A DNA stretch of 64,000 nucleotides from Lysinibacillus irui (GTDB lineage Bacteria > Bacillota > Bacilli > Bacillales_A > Planococcaceae), in the NCBI RefSeq assembly GCF_028877475.1, contig NZ_CP113527.1:2287501-2351500 (forward strand), given 5' to 3'. Position 1 is the stretch's first letter; each line of letters starts with the position of its first letter. The notes under the pieces are model-generated. The model did no database searches. It saw only the letters and a list, made by a program, of their open reading frames with translations, and had not been told where the DNA came from. Position numbers and translations under genes: made by a program. This document shows, in pieces, positions 13,225 through 21,352 of the stretch.

Positions 13225-14766
13225 ATGTCCACGTCTAACAATATTGATACCTCCCCATCCCATACTATGAACGATTTGTTATACACGTCCCTTGCTAAAA
13301 ATTTAAAAATCATTCAGAACTCACTCGGTCATAGCAATGACATCATTATACGAAAAATTACTATTGGTGAAACTGAACCTCATCACCTAGCCATTATATC
13401 GATTGATGGTTTATCAGATAAAACAACCATTTCCGATTCTGTTATTGATAAACTGATGGCTAACATTGAGGAAGAACAAGATATTGAAATTACAACCATT
13501 AATGAATATGTCCGAAATTCCTATTTAACAGTTGGTGATGTAAAAAATATTGAGCACTTTAAAACGCTCTACCAAGCTATTCTCAATGGTGAAACGGTTA
13601 TATTATTAGATGGCTTTGCTGAAGGGATAGTGACCAGCACAAGAAGTGCGAAAGATCGAGCAGTAACAGAACCATCGACGGAATCGGTTATACGAGGACC
13701 TAGGGAATCCTTTACGGAAACACTTCGTACCAATACAGCCCTAATCCGTCGTAAAATAAAAAGTCCAAACCTCTGGATTAAATCACGTATTATCGGTGAT
13801 GTCACACAAACAGATGTAGCAGTCATGTATATTAATGGCATCGCGAACGACAAAATTGTCGCAGAGGTATTAGCTCGTTTAGACCGCATCAATATTGATG
13901 GCATATTGGAAAGTGGTTATATTGAGGATTTCATTCAGGATTCTAAAAATACCATGTTTCCAACTATCTACAACTCCGAACGTCCCGATGTCATTGCTGG
14001 TGAATTATTAGATGGGAAAGTAGCGATTTTAGTAGATGGAACACCCTTTGTCTTAGTGGTGCCAGCGTTATTTACATCTTTTTTACAGTCAGCAGAAGAT
14101 TATTATCAGCATTGGATGATAAGCTCCCTGATCCGCATATTGCGCTTTTTTGGTATTAGTCTAGCATTAGTAGCACCATCACTGTATGTAGCCATTACAA
14201 CCTTTCACCAAGAAATGCTGCCAACACCAATGTTAATCAGTATTGCATCGCAAAGGGAGGGCGTCCCCTTCCCAGCTGTAGTAGAGGCACTCATAATGGA
14301 GATTGCCTTTGAGGTTTTGAGGGAAGCTGGACTTCGTATGCCAAGAACAATCGGTCCTGCTGTGTCGATTGTAGGTACCTTAGTTATTGGTCAAGCAGCG
14401 GTTGAAGCAGGCATTGTTTCTGCTGTAATGGTCATCATTGTCGCCTTAACAGCCATTTGTAGTTTCCTCTTCCCTGCTTATGGCCTATCGAATACTATTC
14501 GTGTGCTACGGTTTCCATTAATGATTTGTGCTGCGATGTTTGGTTTATTTGGTGTAATGTTTGGCATTATGTTGATTATTCTACATTTATGTAGTATTCG
14601 ATCATTTGGTGTACCTTATTTAAGCCCTTTTGCACCGTTAGTCCTGAAGGATCAAAAAGATGCCTTTCTATTATTCCCACGTAGAAAGTTACTAACACGA
14701 CCTCGTTTAGTTAACCAGAAAAACATTGTCAGAGGCCATCAATATAAAGATGTAAAAAAGAGGTAA
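13225..14766 (+). CDS. Spore germination receptor A subunit (GerA/GerKA family)
   Basis: A 513-residue protein. The N-terminal ~285 residues form the soluble GerA domain (FVRNSYLTVGDV-like region and the strongly conserved SVIRGPRESFTETLRTN). The C-terminal part has about five membrane helices around the PFPAVVEALIMEIAFEVLREAGLRMP block typical of the family. With the B and C subunits it forms a nutrient receptor in the inner spore membrane. A GAGGAGG site precedes the ATG. It starts a four-gene operon. The germinant is not deducible. Confidence 0.93.
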   Translation: MSTSNNIDTSPSHTMNDLLYTSLAKNLKIIQNSLGHSNDIIIRKITIGETEPHHLAIISIDGLSDKTTISDSVIDKLMANIEEEQDIEITTINEYVRNSYLTVGDVKNIEHFKTLYQAILNGETVILLDGFAEGIVTSTRSAKDRAVTEPSTESVIRGPRESFTETLRTNTALIRRKIKSPNLWIKSRIIGDVTQTDVAVMYINGIANDKIVAEVLARLDRINIDGILESGYIEDFIQDSKNTMFPTIYNSERPDVIAGELLDGKVAILVDGTPFVLVVPALFTSFLQSAEDYYQHWMISSLIRILRFFGISLALVAPSLYVAITTFHQEMLPTPMLISIASQREGVPFPAVVEALIMEIAFEVLREAGLRMPRTIGPAVSIVGTLVIGQAAVEAGIVSAVMVIIVALTAICSFLFPAYGLSNTIRVLRFPLMICAAMFGLFGVMFGIMLIILHLCSIRSFGVPYLSPFAPLVLKDQKDAFLLFPRRKLLTRPRLVNQKNIVRGHQYKDVKKR

Positions 14767-14795
14767 TCACTACTGAATAAATGAGGAAATTAAAT

Positions 14796-15995
14796 ATGGC
14801 GAAAATAAAAGTGATCGGCTTACTTTGCATCCTCACTTTATTATTAAGTGGTTGCTGGAGTAAGCGTGAATTAAATGAATTAGCCATTGTCGTTGCACTT
14901 GGAATAGATAAAATAGACGATGCATATGAGGTCACTGTGCAGATTGTCGATCCTAGTGAAGTGTCGATGAAACAAGCCTCCACACAACGCTCCCCTGTTA
15001 TTAGCTATCATGCGAGGGGTGAGACTATCTTTGAGGCTATTCGCAAAATGACAACACTTGCAGCACGGAAACCCTATTTTGCTCATCTGCAAGTAGTCGT
15101 CTTAGGAGAAGAGCTCGCAAAAGAAGGAATCAGTGAATCACTTGATTTAATTTCGAGGGATCATGAATTTCGAAAAGATTTCGATGTCATTATGTCTTAT
15201 GAGGCTGCAGCAAAGGATGTGTTAAATGTACTAACACCCATCGAAAAGGTGCCTGCTAATAAAATGTTAAATTCACTTGAGGTTTCTGAAAAGGCTTGGG
15301 GCTCCACAATCGCTATTAATATAGATGAATTAGTTAACACATTAAGTAGTAAGGATAAAGGAGCATTAATTTCTGCGATTGAAATTCACGGCGATAAAAA
15401 ATTAGGCGTCGATCAAGCCAATGTTCAGCGCGTCAAAACACCCGTTTTATTACAATACGCAGGTCTAGCTGTCTTTAAAAAGGATAAATTCATCGGATTA
15501 CTGACAGAGGAAGAAAGTAAAAGTGTTAGTTTTCTCAGTGACAAAATTAAAAGTACCATTGAAATCATCGCTTGTCCGAAGAAAGGTACTTTATCTACAG
15601 AAATCACACATTCCAAAACAAAAGTAAAAGGCTCCTTTCAACATGGAGAGCCAGCAATCGATGTTCAAATTGAAGTGGAGCAGAACGTGGGAGAAGTAGA
15701 ATGTGATATCGACCTTTCAAAACCTAAATCTATTGATTATGTGAATCAAAAAACAGCTCAAGGTATCAAAGGGCGAATCGAAGAAGCATTAGAGAAAATA
15801 CAACAACAATATGAAGTTGATGTTCTAGGATTTGGTGATACACTCCATCGGGCAGATGCAAAACAGTGGAAACAAATCAAAAATGATTGGCCAACTATCT
15901 TTCCAGAATTGCCGATTCATGTTCATGTGAAGGTGAAAACGCAAGGCTTAGGTACAATGCAAAACTCATTACTAAACAAACCAAAGGAGGAGTAA
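14796..15995 (+). CDS. Spore germination receptor C subunit, Ger(x)C lipoprotein
   Basis: A 399-residue lipoprotein with lipobox LLSGC (Cys20) followed by the family-typical WSKRELNELAIVVALGIDK. The rest matches the three-domain GerC layout, including the PVISYHARGETIFEAIRKMT and RPYFAHLQVVVLG-like segments. The ATG at 14796 is preferred to one at 14781, because GAGGAAA precedes it at the right distance. It lies 29 bases after the A-subunit gene. The protein is anchored to the outer face of the inner spore membrane. Confidence 0.92.
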   Translation: MAKIKVIGLLCILTLLLSGCWSKRELNELAIVVALGIDKIDDAYEVTVQIVDPSEVSMKQASTQRSPVISYHARGETIFEAIRKMTTLAARKPYFAHLQVVVLGEELAKEGISESLDLISRDHEFRKDFDVIMSYEAAAKDVLNVLTPIEKVPANKMLNSLEVSEKAWGSTIAINIDELVNTLSSKDKGALISAIEIHGDKKLGVDQANVQRVKTPVLLQYAGLAVFKKDKFIGLLTEEESKSVSFLSDKIKSTIEIIACPKKGTLSTEITHSKTKVKGSFQHGEPAIDVQIEVEQNVGEVECDIDLSKPKSIDYVNQKTAQGIKGRIEEALEKIQQQYEVDVLGFGDTLHRADAKQWKQIKNDWPTIFPELPIHVHVKVKTQGLGTMQNSLLNKPKEE

Positions 15996-15999
15996 CGAA

Positions 16000-16233
16000 G
16001 TGGTTCTAGCCGTTGCGATCTTGATCATCTCGGTCATCGTAGGCATTATTTTTATTCCAAAACTAAAAAAACAACAGGATACAAAGGGCATTGTTGTGTT
16101 CTCCATTTTGTTACTTATTGGTACGGCTTTAAATATGGCAATTGCCCTTAAAATCCATATTCCGAGCCCATTAGATTTAATAACATTTATATTTACACCG
16201 ATTAGAGATTATATTTTGTCATTAAGCAAATAG
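16000..16233 (+). CDS. Small two-helix membrane protein of the ger operon (D-subunit-like)
   Basis: A 77-residue protein made of two hydrophobic helices (about residues 2-20 and 31-52) linked by a short charged loop. It starts with GTG at 16000, seven bases after a strong AAAGGAGGAG. Small two-helix D subunits occur in some GerA-type operons and modulate receptor function; the size, topology and location between the C and B genes fit that role. Assignment is by architecture and context because such proteins have little sequence conservation. Confidence 0.72.
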   Translation: MVLAVAILIISVIVGIIFIPKLKKQQDTKGIVVFSILLLIGTALNMAIALKIHIPSPLDLITFIFTPIRDYILSLSK

Positions 16234-16262
16234 AGAGAATGACTAAAAAAGGAAGGGATTCG

Positions 16263-17411
16263 ATGGAAAAGGAAATCATTAGCTCAAGACAGTTTACAAT
16301 TATTACCCTCCTTTATTCAATCGGTACAGCTATTTTAATTATTCCCGCTAGCATCACAAGTGCCGCTAAGCAAGATTCGTGGATTGCTGCCAGCATTGGG
16401 GTCATCCTCAGTTTACTGGTTATTAAATTATTTATGACGCTAGCCAACCAAACACCTTCTCTTAATTTTATTGAGGCAAACGAAAAAATACTCGGACCCT
16501 TTTTGGGGAAATTCACAGCCATTTGTTTCCTGATTCTAACCTTTCTTTCCGCTGGAGAATTACTCTATTTTATCGGGATATTCATGAAAACAGAAGTGAT
16601 GCCGGAAACACCGACCATGGCGATTGCCTTGCTGTTTATTATTATCATTATGTATGCTGCCTATTTAGGCATTGAAACTTTTGCGCGGTCTGCAGAAATC
16701 CTCTTTCCGTTATTTGTCTTTATTTTTATTTTTTTTGTTGTCTGTATTACCCCTCAGATTACGTTTGAAAATATTCAACCTGTACTCGAGGCAACAAAAT
16801 CATCAATGTTTTATAGTATTATTCGTTTTATGAGTATTTTTTCCTTTCCATTAATTGTGTTATTAATGCTTTACCCTGCTGCGGTTAATGTACAGCAATC
16901 CGCGCAGAAAGGGTTTTATATTGGGACCATCTTAGGTGGATTTGTTTTAGTGACATTGATTGTGCTATCAATTCTTGTACTAGGTCCTGAAAATACGGCT
17001 TCTAGAACCTTTCCAAGCTATGCCTTAGCACAAAGAATATCGATAGGGAATTTTTTGCAGCGGATTGAGATTATAATGGCCTTTATGTGGATCTCATCCA
17101 TTTATATTCGAACTTTTATGTATTTCTATACGACCGTTGTCGGCCTTGCCCAGATTTTAAAAATCAAGGATCATCGGCCTCTCATTATACCGATGGGGCT
17201 AATTGTTATTGGGCTTTCTCAAATAGTTCACCCAAACATTGTCCATTCGAACAAATATAATAATGAAATTTGGCCAATCTTTTCTTTTTTCATCACCATT
17301 CTATTACCGATCCTTTTACTAATTGTGGCGATTATTCGCAATCGCAAAGCGAAAGCTGAAACGAGCGAAATGCCCAAAGCAGAAACAAGCAATGACAATC
17401 AAAAAGTCTAA
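16263..17411 (+). CDS. Spore germination receptor B subunit (GerB, endospore germination permease)
   Basis: A 382-residue protein with about ten membrane helices of the amino acid/polyamine transporter superfamily, the expected size for GerB. It begins EIISSRQFTIITLLYSIGTAILIIP, typical of the family. The ATG at 16263 is chosen because GGAAGGG lies nine bases upstream; a longer frame from 16239 has none. B subunits contain the germinant-binding cavity. A terminator follows, closing the A-C-D-B operon. Confidence 0.92.
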   Translation: MEKEIISSRQFTIITLLYSIGTAILIIPASITSAAKQDSWIAASIGVILSLLVIKLFMTLANQTPSLNFIEANEKILGPFLGKFTAICFLILTFLSAGELLYFIGIFMKTEVMPETPTMAIALLFIIIIMYAAYLGIETFARSAEILFPLFVFIFIFFVVCITPQITFENIQPVLEATKSSMFYSIIRFMSIFSFPLIVLLMLYPAAVNVQQSAQKGFYIGTILGGFVLVTLIVLSILVLGPENTASRTFPSYALAQRISIGNFLQRIEIIMAFMWISSIYIRTFMYFYTTVVGLAQILKIKDHRPLIIPMGLIVIGLSQIVHPNIVHSNKYNNEIWPIFSFFITILLPILLLIVAIIRNRKAKAETSEMPKAETSNDNQKV

Positions 17412-17443
17412 TTTCTTTTAAATTAGCAAGAAATTAGACTTTT
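17400..17443. terminator. Terminator between the ger operon and metA
   Basis: AAAAAGTCTAATTTCTT pairs with AAGAAATTAGACTTTTT around a 10-base loop. A/T runs on both sides make it usable in both directions, and the two flanking genes converge here. Confidence 0.8.
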
Positions 17444-17451
17444 TATTTGAA

Positions 17452-18387
17452 TCAAATATGATACTCAATTTCGTCAACAAAATCCCATTCATATGGTGTT
17501 TCTTGGTATACATAATAGTTCAACCAGTTCGAGAATAATAAATGGGTGTGGGCACGCCATGTATTAATAGGCTCTTTAGTTGGATCATCGTTTGGAAAGT
17601 AGTTTACGGGAACGGCGATATCAAGGCCCTTAGCCACATCACGACTGTATTCATCGGCTAGTGTTGTGGCATCATATTCCAGGTGACCTGTAATCATAAT
17701 GTTTTTATTATCTTTTGATTGTACGATAAATACCCCTGCATCCTCCGAATAAGATAATAAGCGTAAATCTGGATGATTGCGTACATCGTCAATTGACACA
17801 GACGTATGGCGAGAATGAGGAGCGGTAAATAAATCACTAAAGCCCCGCACTAAATCTACCGTTAAATCGGTAATGACATGGGAATAGACACCAGAACATT
17901 TAGCTGAAAGCTCTACCTTTCCAATTCCATAGTGGTGATACAAAGCAGCCTGTGCTCCCCAACAAATATGTAATACGGATGTCACATTCTCTTTGGACCA
18001 ATCCATAATTTCTGAAATTTCTTGCCAATAGTTGACCTCTTCAAAAGCCAATTTTTCTACTGGCGCCCCTGTAATAATCATGCCATCATAGCGTCGATGA
18101 CGAATTTGGTTGAATGTCGTATAAAATAGCTGTAAATGAGATTTACTAACATTTTTTGATTCATGTGTGGCAGTGTTTAAAAACGTAATATTGACCTGTA
18201 ACGGTGTATTCCCTAATAACCGTAATAATTGGAGTTCTGTTTTTTCTTTTTCCGGCATTAAATTTAAAATTAATATATTTAACGGACGAATTTGCTGTGT
18301 TTTCGCACGATCCTCTTCCATCACGAAGATTTTTTCCTCACGTAAATGTTCTCCAGCTGGTAAATTTTTCGGAATATTAATTGGCAT
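17452..18387 (-). CDS. metA: Homoserine O-acetyltransferase, MetA family
   Basis: A 311-residue class-I-glutamine-amidotransferase-like enzyme that activates homoserine for methionine synthesis. The nucleophile Cys142 (LHICWGAQA) and the GHLEYD segment are present. Residue 111 is Glu (GAPVEK); in the MetA family Glu111 favours acetyl-CoA and Gly favours succinyl-CoA, so this enzyme is predicted to make O-acetylhomoserine although automatic annotation often says succinyltransferase. It is the only gene downstream of a SAM-I riboswitch, so high S-adenosylmethionine should switch it off. Confidence 0.93.
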   Translation of the reverse strand: MPINIPKNLPAGEHLREEKIFVMEEDRAKTQQIRPLNILILNLMPEKEKTELQLLRLLGNTPLQVNITFLNTATHESKNVSKSHLQLFYTTFNQIRHRRYDGMIITGAPVEKLAFEEVNYWQEISEIMDWSKENVTSVLHICWGAQAALYHHYGIGKVELSAKCSGVYSHVITDLTVDLVRGFSDLFTAPHSRHTSVSIDDVRNHPDLRLLSYSEDAGVFIVQSKDNKNIMITGHLEYDATTLADEYSRDVAKGLDIAVPVNYFPNDDPTKEPINTWRAHTHLLFSNWLNYYVYQETPYEWDFVDEIEYHI

Positions 18388-18430
18388 CTTGCGTTCCCCT
18401 CTCTGTTTTCGCTCTCTTTTTCTAAAAATT

Positions 18431-18478
18431 AAAAAATCCCCCTCATTCCATACGAGATAGAATGAGAAGGATTTTTTT
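18431..18478 (-). terminator. Expression-platform terminator of the SAM-I riboswitch
   Basis: On the minus strand AATCCTTCTCATTC and GAATGAGGGGGATT form a long stem followed by TTTTTT, between the aptamer and metA. Confidence 0.85.
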
Positions 18479-18487
18479 CACGTCCAC

Positions 18488-18595
18488 TCTTATCTCTCAA
18501 AGGAATATCCTTTGTTGGAATTAGCACCTTTCTAACACATGTTAGAGGTTGCTGAAGCGTCATAGGGCCATATCCCTCAGCTTCTCTTGATAAGA
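18488..18595 (-). promoter_or_regulatory. SAM-I (S-box) riboswitch
   Basis: The minus strand shows CTTATCAAGAGAAGCTGAGG, then GGCCCTATGACGCTTCAGC and AACC, then GGTGCTAATTCC and the closing GAGATAAG. These are the conserved parts of the SAM-I aptamer in order. It controls metA through the adjacent terminator. Confidence 0.96.
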
Positions 18596-18800
18596 TTATT
18601 TAATTACCTTGAATTGTAACATGAACTAGTTAGAATATCAATAATTCATAGAATATTTTGTGATTCGCTATGCATGTTCTTTGTCCATTTGAAGTACACT
18701 AAGCTTGCTGTTAGTGGCTTTTCGATATTTAAAATTTATGGTAAACATGCCGTATTTATGTTACCATATAGCTTTAGTAAGAGAGAGGAACGTGAATAGT

Positions 18801-19172
18801 TTGATTAAAATTGAATTTCCAAAACCAGATGTAGTTATCCGTCAACGTGAACAAGAAGTAAAACCAGGTGATGTGCCAATCACACCTTATTTTGGCTTTA
18901 TTGATTTCCATAAAATCACACGTGATAAAGGCGGCATTTTCTTATTCTATAATGACAAGAATGAGCTATTATTCGTTGGGAAAGCTCGTAAAATCCGTCA
19001 ACGTATTAAAAAGCACTTTGAGGATAATGTATCACCGATGAAAAACCACCGTGATGAAGTGTTCAAAATTGAAGTCTATGAAGTAGAAGATCCAATGGAA
19101 CGTGAAATTTACGAAACATATGCCATTAATACGTTCCGCTCCAAATACAATGTTGATAAAGTCTTTTATTAA
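18801..19172 (+). CDS. GIY-YIG fold nuclease-like protein
   Basis: About 123 residues (if the TTG at 18801 is the start) with a variant GIY-YIG domain: GGIFLFYNDKNELLFVGKARKIRQRIKKHF matches the beta-hairpin plus helix that carries the motif, with GIF and LFVG in place of GIY and YIG, and the catalytic Arg in KIRQRI. The Glu in MEREIYETYAI fits the metal-binding residue. Proteins of this type are annotated as excision-repair-like endonucleases, but substrate is unknown. A GTG at 18792 lies too close to the GAGAGGAA ribosome binding site; the TTG is ten bases away. It is a single gene with its own terminator. Confidence 0.75.
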   Translation: MIKIEFPKPDVVIRQREQEVKPGDVPITPYFGFIDFHKITRDKGGIFLFYNDKNELLFVGKARKIRQRIKKHFEDNVSPMKNHRDEVFKIEVYEVEDPMEREIYETYAINTFRSKYNVDKVFY

Positions 19173-19183
19173 GACAAATTACA

Positions 19184-19228
19184 AAAAGCCGAAATCTCAT
19201 CAAAGTGAGATTTCGGTTTCTTTTTTCA
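19184..19228 (+). terminator. Terminator of the GIY-YIG gene
   Basis: CCGAAATCTCA and TGAGATTTCGG pair around a 6-base loop and are followed by a T-rich tract. Confidence 0.85.
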
Positions 19229-19398
19229 CAGGATGGTCATACGATCGATGGGTGTGTTTTGCTTGTTGATGAAGACCTCAATAAGGTTCTGTTCAGGGCT
19301 TTTCGATATTTTAAAAACATATGGTTGGGCCTCTTTTCGTTGCTCGCTGCCTTCATTAAGATGAATGATAAGTCTATTTTCCTCTACTTCCATACTTG

Positions 19399-19608
19399 CT
19401 AGTACATTCCCCTTTGAATAATAGACGAGATAATACGTCGCGTCATTTCATACAATAATTGAATATTGTCCTGAGAAACGATGTTTTTCTGAATATGTTC
19501 TGGTACGATAGGTAGTTCACGAATGCTGAGTGTAGTGGTAGGTGGCGTAGCATTACACGCTGCTAACATTAGTAGACACCCTAAACCTAGCAACACTAAT
19601 TTATTCAG
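19399..19608 (-). CDS. Small lipoprotein of unknown function
   Basis: A protein of about 69 residues with a lipoprotein signal ending MLAAC. If translation starts at the CTG at 19608 the N-terminus reads MNKLVLLGLGC, giving the positively charged n-region a signal peptide needs; the ribosome binding site AGGGGAG (19613-19619) lies four bases before this CTG and sixteen before the first conventional start, a GTG at 19596. The mature part is short, polar, with an Ile-rich end. It lies 21 bases downstream of the TrmB-type regulator and is probably co-transcribed with it. No function can be assigned. Confidence 0.6.
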   Translation of the reverse strand: MNKLVLLGLGCLLMLAACNATPPTTTLSIRELPIVPEHIQKNIVSQDNIQLLYEMTRRIISSIIQRGMY

Positions 19609-19629
19609 AATGCTCCCCTTTTCTCATCT

Positions 19630-20412
19630 TTATTCTAAGAAAAAACCTTTTCGCTCTTTCGCAATCCAATCCTCAAGCTCCTGATCATCGCGTTTTACTA
19701 GTCTATTGATAAGGACATCATGCCAAATATAATCCTCTAACAAATAGATATGGACAGGGTCATTAGTGATGAAGGCCGTTTCTTGCGCGGAAGGCGAGTG
19801 ACCATAAATCATTTCCTGACCATCTACCGATAAAATAAACCAATGTGGAGTAGACGTTTTTTTCGTATAGTGTGTGGCCCTATGGCGGTCAATAGTCGCT
19901 AAATGTTCCTCTACATACAGTGTAATGCCATGCACAGGAATACGCTGTGACACTTCTTGAAGGTCTTGTCGTAGCGCATCGTACATATCTTCCCACATCG
20001 ACAGAATCACTTTTTTCTTTGCTTTTCTTAAAAGTGACTGACAGTAATTGAGGATGGACTCCTTGCCCTTTAGCATCACGACTTTATGCTCCACTTCCTG
20101 AACATTTTCCTCTAGCTTTTCTAATTTCATACTTATCGACGAAAAATTTGATTGCCAGCGCTGCTCCATTTGCTGTAAAAATACGGACACGGGCATGGCT
20201 GAATAGGTCGTTTGTTCTGCGGTCTCTTCTTTCAACACGATCCCTTTTTCTACAAGGATATTTAAAATATCATACACTCTTGCACGCGGTATGCCAGAAT
20301 TTTTGCTGACCTGATAGGCACTAACATGACTTTGTTGAACGAGTGCCGTATAGGCTTTTGCTTCATATTCTGTAAAACCCATATCTTTCAACTGGGTGAT
20401 TAATTCCTCCAT
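19630..20412 (-). CDS. TrmB-family transcriptional regulator
   Basis: A 260-residue protein. The N-terminal ~75 residues form a TrmB winged helix (LKDMGFTEYEAKAYTALV, then VSKNSGIPRARVYDILNILVEKGIV). A coiled-coil segment at about 85-115 is followed by a phospholipase-D-like sensor fold starting VMLKGKESILNYCQ. TrmB regulators usually bind sugars or related metabolites, but the ligand here is unknown. It is transcribed away from the TauE exporter gene, with a perfect palindrome between them, so it likely represses that gene. Confidence 0.85.
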   Translation of the reverse strand: MEELITQLKDMGFTEYEAKAYTALVQQSHVSAYQVSKNSGIPRARVYDILNILVEKGIVLKEETAEQTTYSAMPVSVFLQQMEQRWQSNFSSISMKLEKLEENVQEVEHKVVMLKGKESILNYCQSLLRKAKKKVILSMWEDMYDALRQDLQEVSQRIPVHGITLYVEEHLATIDRHRATHYTKKTSTPHWFILSVDGQEMIYGHSPSAQETAFITNDPVHIYLLEDYIWHDVLINRLVKRDDQELEDWIAKERKGFFLE

Positions 20413-20477
20413 GTAATCCCTCCATTATCTTTATTATAGGCTACTGTTGTGAAGATTTGCCAATAAAAAAGTTAGGG

Positions 20478-20506
20478 TTTACAGCAGTAAATAAATTAGT
20501 TACTAT
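20478..20506 (+). promoter_or_regulatory. Likely promoter of the TauE exporter gene
   Basis: TTTACA (20478-20483) and TACTAT (20501-20506) are separated by 17 bases. The -10 hexamer lies inside the left arm of the palindrome at 20493-20524. Confidence 0.6.
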
Positions 20507-20524
20507 TTCAGTAGTAACTAATTT
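20493..20524. promoter_or_regulatory. Perfect 13-bp palindrome, likely regulator operator
   Basis: AAATTAGTTACTA and TAGTAACTAATTT are exact inverted repeats around the 6-base spacer TTTCAG. It overlaps the -10 of the exporter promoter and lies between two divergent genes, so binding would block the exporter. Confidence 0.65.
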
Positions 20525-20539
20525 AGAAGAGGTGTAATC

Positions 20540-21310
20540 ATGGTTTTTGATGTCGATGTACATATTATCATTCTATTAATATCATTTGGATTTCTGGCAG
20601 CTTTTGTCGACTCGGTAGTTGGAGGAGGCGGATTAATTTCATTGCCGGCTCTACTGTTTGTTGGTCTTAACCCAGCGGCTGCTGTTGCCACTAATAAACT
20701 AGCAGGGGCAATGGGCTCACTAACATCCTCTATTTCCTTCTACCGTTCTGGTCAGCTGGAAATTCGCTCTGTCCTTAAATATTTTCCTCTAGCATTTATC
20801 GGATCATTATGTGGTGCATGGACTGTCCATCTCATCAACCCAGCATTACTAAAGCCACTAATGTTAGTCATGCTGGCAGCAGTGGGAATTTATACAATCT
20901 TTAAAAAGGATTGGGGTGCTGTCTCTACTGTAAAAAATTTATCTAAAACTCATTTATTTTTATTTATGCTGCTGTTATTTGCTATTGGTTTTTATGATGG
21001 CTTTCTTGGTCCTGGAACAGGCTCCTTTTTAATCTTTAGCTTCCTGCTGATAGGCTTTGATTTTTTAAAGGCAGCAGGCAATGCGAAATTTTTAAATTTA
21101 GCGAGTAATGTAGCTGGTGTGTGTATGTTTGCTTACTTAGGGCAAATTCATTATGTATATGGTTTAGTCATGGGGATCGCTCAAATTGGTGGAGCAATGC
21201 TCGGCTCAAAAATGGCGATTCAAAAAGGAAGCGGCTTTGTTCGTACGCTTTTTATCGTGGTGACGATGACATTATTAGCGAAAAACGCCTATGATTTTAT
21301 GATGCATTAA
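20540..21310 (+). CDS. TauE/SafE-family sulfite/organosulfonate exporter
   Basis: A 256-residue membrane protein with about eight helices and two copies of the TauE half-motif, DSVVGGGGLISLPALLFVGL near the start and DGFLGPGTGSFLIFSFLLIGF in the second half. Family members export sulfite, sulfoacetate or similar anions. An AGAGGTG site precedes the ATG. It is controlled by a single promoter overlapped by a perfect palindrome and is divergent from a TrmB regulator. The substrate remains undefined. Confidence 0.87.
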   Translation: MVFDVDVHIIILLISFGFLAAFVDSVVGGGGLISLPALLFVGLNPAAAVATNKLAGAMGSLTSSISFYRSGQLEIRSVLKYFPLAFIGSLCGAWTVHLINPALLKPLMLVMLAAVGIYTIFKKDWGAVSTVKNLSKTHLFLFMLLLFAIGFYDGFLGPGTGSFLIFSFLLIGFDFLKAAGNAKFLNLASNVAGVCMFAYLGQIHYVYGLVMGIAQIGGAMLGSKMAIQKGSGFVRTLFIVVTMTLLAKNAYDFMMH

Positions 21311-21313
21311 ATT

Positions 21314-21351
21314 AAAACACGCCACAGAATTGTAATCTGTGGCGTGTTTAC
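21314..21351. terminator. Bidirectional terminator between the TauE gene and panF
   Basis: AAACACGCCACAGA pairs with TCTGTGGCGTGTTT. The two flanking genes converge on it. Confidence 0.85.
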
Positions 21352-21352
21352 T

